DNA of 48,453 nucleotides. It comes from CAYXDR01 sp046498185. Lineage in GTDB: Bacteria > Desulfobacterota > DSM-4660 > Desulfatiglandales > Desulfatiglandaceae. The translations under genes and the position numbers were made by a program. The notes under the pieces are model-generated. The model did not search any database. It was not told where the DNA came from and saw only the letters and a program-made list of their open reading frames with translations. Positions 18,340-25,774 of this stretch are shown one piece after another. The stretch's first letter is position 1, and every line of letters begins with the position of its first letter. The DNA lies in contig JAWOBE010000051.1 of the NCBI GenBank assembly GCA_046498185.1, forward strand, positions 1 through 48,453, written 5' to 3'.

Positions 18340-18350
18340 GTGGATCCTGA
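18291..18350 (+). CDS. Possible 19-codon leader ORF overlapping mobA start
   Basis: An ATG at 18291 follows CAGGGGAACA and opens a 19-codon frame (MPPQNAGKPGEEMLKNRGS). Its TGA (18348-18350) lies just past the mobA GTG at 18340, so the frames overlap by 11 bases. The mobA GTG is 13 bases from its nearest GAGGAG, which lies inside this frame, so coupled translation is plausible. Nothing else supports it as a real gene. Confidence 0.3.
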   Translation: MPPQNAGKPGEEMLKNRGS

Positions 18351-19008
18351 ATCGAACAATTCTTCCGCAGCCCCCGAGGGCAGAGTCAAAGACGTCGCGG
18401 GTGTCATCCTGGCAGGAGGGCGAAGCAGCAGGTACGGAAGGAACAAGGCACTGGTGAAGCTGGACCATGTTCCCCTGATCGAGAGAGTGGTGCGAGTCAT
18501 GACCTCCATTTTTCATAAGGTCGTTTTGATCACAAACACGCCCGACGAATACGATTATCTCAACTTTCCCATGTTTTCCGATATCATCAAGGGACTGGGG
18601 CCGCTGGGGGGTATTTATACCGGGCTGAAAGTTCTTTCGAATCCGTTCGCTTTTTTTGTAGCCTGTGACATGCCATTCCTCAATCCCTTCCTGATCCGGC
18701 ACATGGTGTCGGTCAAAAATGGTTTTGATGTGGTGGTCCCGAGGATTTCCGGAAAGATAGAAGCGCTTCACGGGTTGTACAGCAGAAGGTGTCTGAGCAA
18801 CATCGAAAGTCAGCTCGAATCCGGGACCTATCAGATTCTCCGTTTCTTTTCCGCGATGAATGTGCGATTCGTTGATGAAGATGAAATTAGAAGATGGGAT
18901 CCTGACTTTCGGTCTTTTCTTAACATCAACACCCCTGAACAACTAAGAATGCTCGGAGGGCACGAACCGGCAGAAGGGATCACACAGCGTGATGGTAGGA
19001 TTCCGTAA
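18340..19008 (+). CDS. mobA: Molybdenum cofactor guanylyltransferase
   Basis: This 222-residue nucleotidyltransferase joins GMP from GTP to molybdopterin, forming the guanine dinucleotide cofactor used by formate dehydrogenases and related enzymes. The N-terminal VILAGGRSSRYGRNKALV (about residues 20-37) is the GTP-binding and catalytic motif. CDMPFLNPFLI and VVPRISGKIEALHGLY further on are typical of MobA. The likely start is GTG 18340; no in-frame ATG precedes the LAGG motif. The GAGGAG is a long 13 bases away. The cofactor would suit a Mo- or W-dependent form of the subunit at the right edge of the window. Confidence 0.93.
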   Translation: MDPESNNSSAAPEGRVKDVAGVILAGGRSSRYGRNKALVKLDHVPLIERVVRVMTSIFHKVVLITNTPDEYDYLNFPMFSDIIKGLGPLGGIYTGLKVLSNPFAFFVACDMPFLNPFLIRHMVSVKNGFDVVVPRISGKIEALHGLYSRRCLSNIESQLESGTYQILRFFSAMNVRFVDEDEIRRWDPDFRSFLNINTPEQLRMLGGHEPAEGITQRDGRIP

Positions 19009-19041
19009 AATGACACCTTTTATGACCTCATCAAATCTTTT

Positions 19042-19953
19042 TCAGCTATACATGTTCGTTTGCTTCCAGGAATCTTCGTAGGCGTCATGCCAACCTTCAG
19101 ACACAGGTTGCACCCTGTAAAATCGTTCCCTTTCGGCTTCAAGAAACCGGCGTCTCTTATTTTGAAAATCAGCGGCGCAGAGAACGCGGTTGCCTGATTC
19201 CCGCGCAACCCGCTCAAGCCACTCAACTCCTTCCAGGCAACGAAGCAGGTGATGGTCGATGACTACGGTACCAACCGATTTCGCAAGGGCAAGTGCGTTT
19301 TCCCATGCCACAGCACGGACCTCGGCGGATAACGTTTGAATATAGAGTGGTGGCCCGGAGACGAAAACCACATCCGGGTGCCAATCGATAATTTGCTGCA
19401 CAGGATTTCGCTCGATCAGCTGTATATCAGATGCGTGAACGAATACAAACCCGTCTTCTTCGATTCGGGACATCACCACCATGTTGGGTTTTTGGCTGTA
19501 CAACCCATGCGGCATCGCCTCCGATATTTGAAGCTGCCCGTCATGATGCCCTTCTGCAGGCAAAATCGACATTCCGGCCGATTCTTCAATGTCTTTCGCC
19601 CTGTTGTAAATCGCGGCTCCCGTGTTTTGAGGACTCATGCCCCACAACCTGATATTTTCAAGCCCTCCGGCCACCCTCTTAAGCGAAAGCTGGTAAGGAT
19701 TCGCCGCCTCCAGCGGGATATGATCGCCGTGGTAATGGCTTAAAATAACATCCGTCGCCTGCATTAAAGCCACGACGATCTTTTCACGCAGTTCCGCACC
19801 ACGTGAAATCTGGCATGGGTGGGGTAACAATCCATGCCGCACCAGCCCCAGAGCTATTCCAGGGTCGATAAGTATCCGCCGGCTCTTCGTCTTGACCATC
19901 GTACACATGCCCCGGGCACCAAGCGATTCGGTCGAGATAATTTCTATTTGCAT
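19042..19953 (-). CDS. UPF0282-like metallo-beta-lactamase-fold hydrolase
   Basis: This protein of about 303 residues has the metallo-hydrolase motif ILSHYHGDHIPLEAANPYQL (HxHxDH). ESLGARGMCTMV and ILIDPGIALG lie near the N-terminus, and FVHASDIQLI and GTVVIDHHLLRC later; this is the pattern I know from UPF0282. That family is best known from archaea and its substrate is unknown. I prefer ATG 19953 (MQIEIIS), which matches the family's usual beginning. An upstream TTG at 19983 is also open, and neither has a strong ribosome-binding site. It converges with mobA, 33 bases apart. Confidence 0.82.
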   Translation of the reverse strand: MQIEIISTESLGARGMCTMVKTKSRRILIDPGIALGLVRHGLLPHPCQISRGAELREKIVVALMQATDVILSHYHGDHIPLEAANPYQLSLKRVAGGLENIRLWGMSPQNTGAAIYNRAKDIEESAGMSILPAEGHHDGQLQISEAMPHGLYSQKPNMVVMSRIEEDGFVFVHASDIQLIERNPVQQIIDWHPDVVFVSGPPLYIQTLSAEVRAVAWENALALAKSVGTVVIDHHLLRCLEGVEWLERVARESGNRVLCAADFQNKRRRFLEAERERFYRVQPVSEGWHDAYEDSWKQTNMYS

Positions 19954-20086
19954 CACGACACCAGACGATTCCGTAAGATTCAAACTGCTGCGCTACAATT
20001 CATCTTTCGTCGCTGTAGCATCCTGTAAGTACGCCTCTCTCCTCAATACTTGCGCGCCTCGAGAGCATTCGCAAGTCTTTTATTTT

Positions 20087-20277
20087 TATGAAATCGTAAA
20101 AAGTCAAACCAACCCTGTCCCTCGGGGTCGGTGTCGGCGTCGGTATCGGAAGTTGACCGGCGACCTTTTCGACACCGACGCCGACACCGATAAGGCGGGG
20201 ATGGTACTTCTTACGCCGTTATCTATTTTGACCTTTTGCAAAAACCCTTTCCAGCATGACTCTTAAGAGGCCATCAA
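20087..20277. repeat. Hexamer-arm inverted-repeat element, copy 2
   Basis: The left end contains ATCGTAAAAAGTC and the right end GAGGCCATCAA. The arms hold four hexamer units each. The 17 bases at 20128-20144 pair perfectly with 20174-20190 around a 29-base loop. About 50 extra bases (20217-20266) separate TTACG from the final GAGGCCATCAA, so the right end looks split by an insertion. It lies between the divergent UPF0282 gene and purB. Confidence 0.75.
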
Positions 20278-20306
20278 AAATGAAAATCAGGGATCATGGA
20301 GCAAGA

Positions 20307-20335
20307 TTGACACGCCCGCAGGCATTGCATATAGT
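20307..20335 (+). promoter_or_regulatory. Predicted sigma70-type promoter of purB operon
   Basis: A perfect TTGACA (20307-20312), a 17-base spacer and TATAGT (20330-20335) precede purB. Transcription would start near 20342, about 25 bases before the ATG. This probably drives purB-pfp-ispG-proS-rel, whose genes are 26 bases or less apart. Confidence 0.72.
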
Positions 20336-20366
20336 TCCATACAATACATTCAATCAACGGAGCTGA

Positions 20367-21725
20367 ATGACAATGGAAAATTTTTCTCTTCAGGCGATTT
20401 CACCCGTGGACGGTCGGTACAGACGCGCAACCGAAGCTCTGGCGGACTATTTTTCCGAAAGCGCGTTGATCCGCTACAGGATTCTGGTGGAGGTGGAGTA
20501 CTTCATTGCCTTGTGCGAACTACCCCTTCCACAGCTGGCATCTTTCGATCATCATCGGTTTGAAGACCTCCGATCGATTTATCGGGGTTTCACCCTGGAT
20601 GACGCGCTAAGAGTCAAGGAAGCCGAGCGAATCACCAATCACGACGTCAAGGCCGTGGAATATTTCTTAAAAAAGCGCTTTACCTCCCTGGGTTTCGACA
20701 AATTCAAGGAATTCATTCACTTCGGGCTCACGAGCCAGGATATAAACAACACCTCGATGCCGTTGTCGCTGAAGGAAGCCTGGAATGAAGTCGTAGCGCC
20801 GGCGCTCCAGGAAACCGTCGAGTTGCTTTCATCCATGGCCCTGAAATGGCGGGATACACCCATGCTTGCCCGCACACACGGTCAGCCGGCGTCTCCGACA
20901 CGTCTCGGGAAAGAAATTTACGTTTTCGTCGAACGCCTCCGGGAACAACAACGCCAGATCGCCGCAATTCCTTTTTCCGCCAAATTCGGGGGGGCGACCG
21001 GCAATTTCAACGCCCACCTGGCGGCCTACCCTGATGTGAACTGGATAGCTTTCGCGGACCGGCTGGTAAACGAAGTGCTCGGCCTTAACAGGTCCAGGGT
21101 AACCACCCAGATCGAACATTATGACAACCTTGCCGCCTTCTGCGATGCAGCCAAACGGATCAATACCATTCTTATAGATCTGGACCGGGATATCTGGGCC
21201 TATATTTCAATGAATTATTTCAAACAAAAAATCAAAGAAGGCGAAGTCGGTTCTTCCGCCATGCCACACAAGGTGAACCCGATAGATTTCGAGAATTCAG
21301 AAGGAAACCTGGGGGTGGCGAATGCCTTGTTCGAACATCTCTCCTCAAAGCTCCCGGTATCGAGGCTGCAGCGGGACCTGACCGATTCGACCGTCAGTAG
21401 AAACATCGGCGTACCACTCGCCCATATGTTGATCGCACTTAAATCCCTGCTCCGAGGGCTGAATAAATTGATACTCAATGAGCCCAAAATCCACGAAGAC
21501 CTGGATGGAAACTGGCCGGTTGTCGCCGAAGGTATTCAGACGATTCTAAGAAGAGAAGGCTACCCTGAGCCCTATGAAACCCTCAAGGCCTTCACTCGAA
21601 CCAATAAAAAATTGGATAAAAATGCGATTGCGGATTTTATTCGAGGCCTTGATCTACCGGATAGAGTGAAACAAGAGTTGCTGTCACTTAGCCCTCAAAA
21701 TTATACAGGGCTATGCGATTTTTAA
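20367..21725 (+). CDS. purB: Adenylosuccinate lyase
   Basis: This 452-residue enzyme of purine synthesis removes fumarate from SAICAR and from adenylosuccinate. The fumarase-superfamily signature SSAMPHKVNPIDFENSEGN starts at residue 296 and contains the catalytic serine loop. TSQDINNT and ARTHGQPASPT carry other active-site residues. Its length and the beginning MENFSLQAISPVDGRYRRA resemble the Escherichia coli type rather than the shorter Bacillus type. The start is ATG 20367 with CGGAG six bases upstream; a second ATG two codons later is possible. It is the first gene of a five-gene run. Confidence 0.97.
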   Translation: MTMENFSLQAISPVDGRYRRATEALADYFSESALIRYRILVEVEYFIALCELPLPQLASFDHHRFEDLRSIYRGFTLDDALRVKEAERITNHDVKAVEYFLKKRFTSLGFDKFKEFIHFGLTSQDINNTSMPLSLKEAWNEVVAPALQETVELLSSMALKWRDTPMLARTHGQPASPTRLGKEIYVFVERLREQQRQIAAIPFSAKFGGATGNFNAHLAAYPDVNWIAFADRLVNEVLGLNRSRVTTQIEHYDNLAAFCDAAKRINTILIDLDRDIWAYISMNYFKQKIKEGEVGSSAMPHKVNPIDFENSEGNLGVANALFEHLSSKLPVSRLQRDLTDSTVSRNIGVPLAHMLIALKSLLRGLNKLILNEPKIHEDLDGNWPVVAEGIQTILRREGYPEPYETLKAFTRTNKKLDKNAIADFIRGLDLPDRVKQELLSLSPQNYTGLCDF

Positions 21726-21743
21726 TGTAAACAGGAGTTTATC

Positions 21744-22913
21744 ATGGCATATTCCCGGAAAAAATCCATCGCAATTCTTACCGGCGGAGGTGACGTGCCA
21801 GGCCTCAACCCTTGCATCAAAGCACTGGTTTATCGAGGAAGTCAGGAAGGGTTCAGGGTCGTGGGGATAAGACGCGGATGGGCTGGATTGTTGGAATACA
21901 ACTCGGCTGACCCGGATTCGAAATCCCGCTGTTACGAGGAGATGGAGCCTGCGGCCGTCCGAACGATAGACCGCTACGGCGGCACCTATCTCCATTCATC
22001 CAGAACGAACCCCAGCGCTGTCAAGCAAAAAAACGCCCCTCGTTTCCTTCTCGACAGATATGCGGAAGGGGAGGAAATAAAGGATTTCACCTCCCATACG
22101 ATTTCGAACCTGGAAAAACTAGGAATAGGCGCCGTTATTTCTATAGGGGGAGACGATACCCTCAGTTTCGCAGAACGGCTTCACCGTGAGGGATTCCCGG
22201 TGATAGCGATCCCAAAGACCATGGACAACGATGTTTTCGGCACCGATTACTGCATCGGTTTTTCGACGGCGATCACCAGGGGGGTCGGTTTTATCCATGC
22301 GCTCAGAACTTGCGTCGGATCACACGAAAGGATCGGCGTGGTGGAACTTTTCGGCCGGTACTGCGGTGAAACCTCGCTCATTTCCGCTTATCTTTCCGGG
22401 GTGGATAGAGCTATAATATCTGAAGTTCCATTCGACCCCGAGCTGCTGGCCTCCCTCGTGATGGAAGATAAAAGAGCCAATCCAAAAAACTATGCTATGA
22501 TAACAATCTCCGAAGGCGCCCGGATGGTCGGAGGCGATATGCTGAAATCCGGAGAAATCGACGCCTACGGGCACTACCGGCTCGGAGGGATTGGAGAACT
22601 CACCGGTGCGCGGCTCAAAGAACTTACCGGCGAAGATGTATTGATTCAGCGCCTGTCCTATTTAATGCGCAGCGGCGCCCCCGATTCCCTGGACCTGATG
22701 GTTGCGGTCAACTATGCGCATATGGCGATCGACCTTTTTATGAAAGGCGCCCACGGCCGGCTGGTCGCCCTGAACCAGGGTATCTACACCGATGTACCCC
22801 TGAGCACGATTACTTCGGGCGAAAAGAGGGTTGACGTGCGTGAACTCTATGATACACAACAGTACCGCCCTAAAGTCCGGCATGTGAGCGGAAAGCCGAT
22901 GTTTCTCTACTGA
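21744..22913 (+). CDS. pfp: 6-phosphofructokinase, probably pyrophosphate-dependent
   Basis: This 389-residue phosphofructokinase begins with the phosphate-binding LTGGGDVPGLN (residues 12-22). Two positions point to PPi rather than ATP as the donor: GGDDT (135-139) has Asp138 where ATP enzymes have Gly, and PKTMDND (157-163) has Lys158 where E. coli PfkA has Gly. The PPi reaction is reversible, so the enzyme can serve glycolysis and gluconeogenesis and saves ATP, which suits an energy-limited anaerobe. It starts 18 bases after purB with CAGGAG as ribosome-binding site. Donor preference is inferred from these motifs only. Confidence 0.9.
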   Translation: MAYSRKKSIAILTGGGDVPGLNPCIKALVYRGSQEGFRVVGIRRGWAGLLEYNSADPDSKSRCYEEMEPAAVRTIDRYGGTYLHSSRTNPSAVKQKNAPRFLLDRYAEGEEIKDFTSHTISNLEKLGIGAVISIGGDDTLSFAERLHREGFPVIAIPKTMDNDVFGTDYCIGFSTAITRGVGFIHALRTCVGSHERIGVVELFGRYCGETSLISAYLSGVDRAIISEVPFDPELLASLVMEDKRANPKNYAMITISEGARMVGGDMLKSGEIDAYGHYRLGGIGELTGARLKELTGEDVLIQRLSYLMRSGAPDSLDLMVAVNYAHMAIDLFMKGAHGRLVALNQGIYTDVPLSTITSGEKRVDVRELYDTQQYRPKVRHVSGKPMFLY

Positions 22914-22939
22914 TCAGTACTCATAAGGTATAAAAATAT

Positions 22940-24025
22940 ATGCAAGGACAGACTATAAGAAAACAAAAGGAAACAAAGATGATCCATATTGGATCAGTTC
23001 CGGTTGGAGGGGGTGCACCGGTTACCGTACAATCCATGACCAACACAGACACCCGGGACGTGAATGCCACCCTGGCCCAAATCGAAAGGCTGGAAGAAGC
23101 AGGTTGCGAAATAATCCGGCTCGCGGTCCCTGATGACTCGGCGGCTTCCGCCCTGTCGGAGATTTGCAGCCGAGTAAAGATTCCGGTGATCGCGGATATC
23201 CATTTCGATTATCGCCTGGCCGTGGCATCCGTAAAGGCCGGGGCCGGTGGGTTGAGAATAAACCCGGGGAACATAGGAGGCAAAAAAGCCGTCGGCGAGG
23301 TTGTAGCCGCAGCCCGTGACACAGGAGCACCCATACGCATAGGGGTTAATTCCGGCTCCATTCAAAAGGAAATACTCCTGAAATATTCCCATCCAACGCC
23401 TGAAGCCATGGTCGAAAGCGCGGTTGAATACATCCACATGCTCGAAGATTTTGACTTCGATTTGATCAAGGTATCGTTGAAATCATCTCATGTGATGAAT
23501 ACCATAAAAGCTTATGAACTTTTAAGCTCGCAGGTGGATTACCCGCTGCACTTGGGGGTAACCGAAGCCGGGACGCTGGTAGCCGGAACCGTGAAAAGCG
23601 CGCTTGGCATTGGAATGCTGCTGGCCGAAGGCATCGGCGACACATTTCGAGTTTCCCTCACGGGCGACCCTGTTCTCGAAGTCAGGGTGGGCTATGAGCT
23701 CCTCCGGGCGCTTGACCTCAGGCACAGGGGACCGGAAATCATCAGTTGCCCGACGTGCGGCCGGACCGAAATTGATTTGTTCCAGTTGGTTGAAAAAGTG
23801 GAAAAAGCTGTATGTCACCTTCCGATCGCTCTCAAAATTGCGATCATGGGGTGTGTGGTCAACGGACCCGGAGAAGCCAGAGAGGCGGATATCGGCGTCG
23901 CCGGAGGCCGCGGCACAGGGATATTGTTCAAAAAAGGAAAGGTGACCCGCAAAATACCCGAGGAGGAGCTGGCCGACGCGCTTATCCGGGAAGTCATGGA
24001 GATGGCCGGGCTTCAAAATAAATAA
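22940..24025 (+). CDS. ispG: 4-hydroxy-3-methylbut-2-enyl diphosphate synthase (IspG/GcpE)
   Basis: This iron-sulfur enzyme of the methylerythritol phosphate isoprenoid pathway converts methylerythritol cyclodiphosphate to HMBPP. Its 361 residues show GGGAPVTVQSMTNTDTRD near the N-terminus, the [4Fe-4S] ligands CPTCG (C270, C273) and C305 in MGCVVNGPGEA, and the ending ADIGVAGG. The ATG at 22940 gives the RKQKET..IHIG beginning usual for IspG. A second ATG at 22979 has its own AAGGA and is a less likely alternative. The gene sits 26 bases after pfp and 21 before proS. Confidence 0.96.
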   Translation: MQGQTIRKQKETKMIHIGSVPVGGGAPVTVQSMTNTDTRDVNATLAQIERLEEAGCEIIRLAVPDDSAASALSEICSRVKIPVIADIHFDYRLAVASVKAGAGGLRINPGNIGGKKAVGEVVAAARDTGAPIRIGVNSGSIQKEILLKYSHPTPEAMVESAVEYIHMLEDFDFDLIKVSLKSSHVMNTIKAYELLSSQVDYPLHLGVTEAGTLVAGTVKSALGIGMLLAEGIGDTFRVSLTGDPVLEVRVGYELLRALDLRHRGPEIISCPTCGRTEIDLFQLVEKVEKAVCHLPIALKIAIMGCVVNGPGEAREADIGVAGGRGTGILFKKGKVTRKIPEEELADALIREVMEMAGLQNK

Positions 24026-24046
24026 GGAAAGGTAACGAAAAACATC

Positions 24047-25774
24047 ATGAGATTTTCACGATATTTCATCCCCACATACAAGGAGACACCGGCGGAAGCG
24101 GAATCAATAAGCCACAAACTGATGCTCCGGTCCGGAATGATACGGAGGCTGGCCGCCGGAATTTACACCTATCTACCGGTAGCCCTCAAGTCTTTAAAAA
24201 AGGTTGAGGCCATCGTCCGTGAAGAGATGAACCGCGCCGGCGCGATCGAATTGTTGATGCCCGCCGTTCAACCAGGAGAATTATGGCAGGAAAGCGGCAG
24301 ATGGGACTATTACGGCAGGGAACTGCTGCGCTTTACGGACCGGCACGACAGGCCGTCGTGCTTCGGACCGACGCATGAAGAGGTAATCACCGACCTGATG
24401 CGGGGCGAAATTCATTCCTACAAGCAGATGCCTGTGAATCTCTACCAGATACAGACTAAATTCAGGGATGAGATAAGACCAAGATTCGGCCTGATAAGGG
24501 CCAGAGAATTCATAATGAAAGACGCCTACTCCTTCGACAAGGATGAAGAAGGTACCAATCTGAGTTACAATAAAATGTATGAAGCCTATATGCGCATTTT
24601 CGGCCGCTGCGGGCTTAGATTCAGGGCCGTCGAAGCAGACAGCGGTCCGATCGGAGGCAGCTATTCTCATGAGTTCATGGTGCTGGCCGAAACGGGTGAA
24701 GATGAGATCGCAAGCTGCACCGCTTGCTCGTATGCTGCTAATCTTGAACGGGCCGAGATCAATCCCGCAGAGGTGGATTCAGAAACCGGTGCAACCGAGC
24801 TCGAACCGCTCAAGGAGGTGGCAACCCCGGGCGCGCATACAATCGAAGAACTCTGCAGCTATCTTTCCATCGGTCCCGAAGCTATAATTAAAACGCTGAT
24901 ATTCGTAGCTGACGGGGTGCCAGTCGCCGCCCTCGTTCGTGGGGATCATGAGCTTAACGAGATTAAGCTAAAAAATTACCTCGCCGCCGGGGAGGTTGAG
25001 CTTGCCGATCCCGCGGTAGTGGCCGAGGTGACAGGGGCTCCTATGGGTTTCGCCGGGCCTGTTGGGCTTTCGGTCCGAATAATCGCCGACTACGAAGTCC
25101 GGGGGATGAAAAACATTATAGCCGGCGCCAACCGCGAAGATTTTCATGTAACCGGCCTGAATTCGGGACGGGATTTCGCCCTGAGCGAGTTCGCCGATTT
25201 GCGTGTGATCACACCTGAGGATCATTGCCCACGGTGCGGAAAGCCGATAGTTTTCAGCCGGGGGATCGAAGTGGGTCACGTCTTCAAACTAGGTGTAAAA
25301 TACAGCGAGGCGATGAAGGCCTATTTCCTCGATGAACACGGTAAAGAACGTCCGATCCTAATGGGATGCTATGGAATAGGTATAGGCCGGACTTTGGCCG
25401 CCGCCATCGAACAAAACCACGACGAAAAAGGAATCGTTTTCCCAATACCGCTCGCGCCATTCGAAGTCGCGGTTCTGGCGCTTCAGATGCATGAACCAAG
25501 CGTGGCCGAAACAGCTGAACAGCTGTATTTAGCACTTTCCGATCAAGGACTTGAAGTGCTTCTTGATGACCGGGACGAAAGAGCCGGCGTAAAATTCAAC
25601 GACGCCGACCTGCTTGGTATTCCAGTCAGAGTCACCGTGGGGCTGAAGGGGGTTGGGCAGGGCTGCGTGGAAATCAAACTCCGCGGCGAAACACGGACTG
25701 AAACGGTGCCTGTGGACAAGGCGGCGGCATTCATCAAGGACAAAGTCAAAAATTTGTATGATTCGCTTAAATGA
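24047..25774 (+). CDS. proS: Prolyl-tRNA synthetase
   Basis: This class II aminoacyl-tRNA synthetase of 575 residues is of the long bacterial type with an editing (INS) domain. Motif 2 appears in QIQTKFRDEIRPRFGLIRAREF, and the editing domain spans roughly residues 225-385. Motif 3 lies in GCYGIGIGRTLAAAIEQ, followed by the anticodon-binding domain (LLDDRDERAGVKFNDADL). The start is ATG 24047, behind AAGGAAAGG. The 3' end overlaps the preferred start of rel by 17 bases, which suggests coupled translation. Confidence 0.97.
   Translation: MRFSRYFIPTYKETPAEAESISHKLMLRSGMIRRLAAGIYTYLPVALKSLKKVEAIVREEMNRAGAIELLMPAVQPGELWQESGRWDYYGRELLRFTDRHDRPSCFGPTHEEVITDLMRGEIHSYKQMPVNLYQIQTKFRDEIRPRFGLIRAREFIMKDAYSFDKDEEGTNLSYNKMYEAYMRIFGRCGLRFRAVEADSGPIGGSYSHEFMVLAETGEDEIASCTACSYAANLERAEINPAEVDSETGATELEPLKEVATPGAHTIEELCSYLSIGPEAIIKTLIFVADGVPVAALVRGDHELNEIKLKNYLAAGEVELADPAVVAEVTGAPMGFAGPVGLSVRIIADYEVRGMKNIIAGANREDFHVTGLNSGRDFALSEFADLRVITPEDHCPRCGKPIVFSRGIEVGHVFKLGVKYSEAMKAYFLDEHGKERPILMGCYGIGIGRTLAAAIEQNHDEKGIVFPIPLAPFEVAVLALQMHEPSVAETAEQLYLALSDQGLEVLLDDRDERAGVKFNDADLLGIPVRVTVGLKGVGQGCVEIKLRGETRTETVPVDKAAAFIKDKVKNLYDSLK

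Noticed and set aside
18079..18942. 287-codon frame on the minus strand opposite mobA
   Set aside because: mobA on the plus strand has clear motifs; the antisense frame has none.
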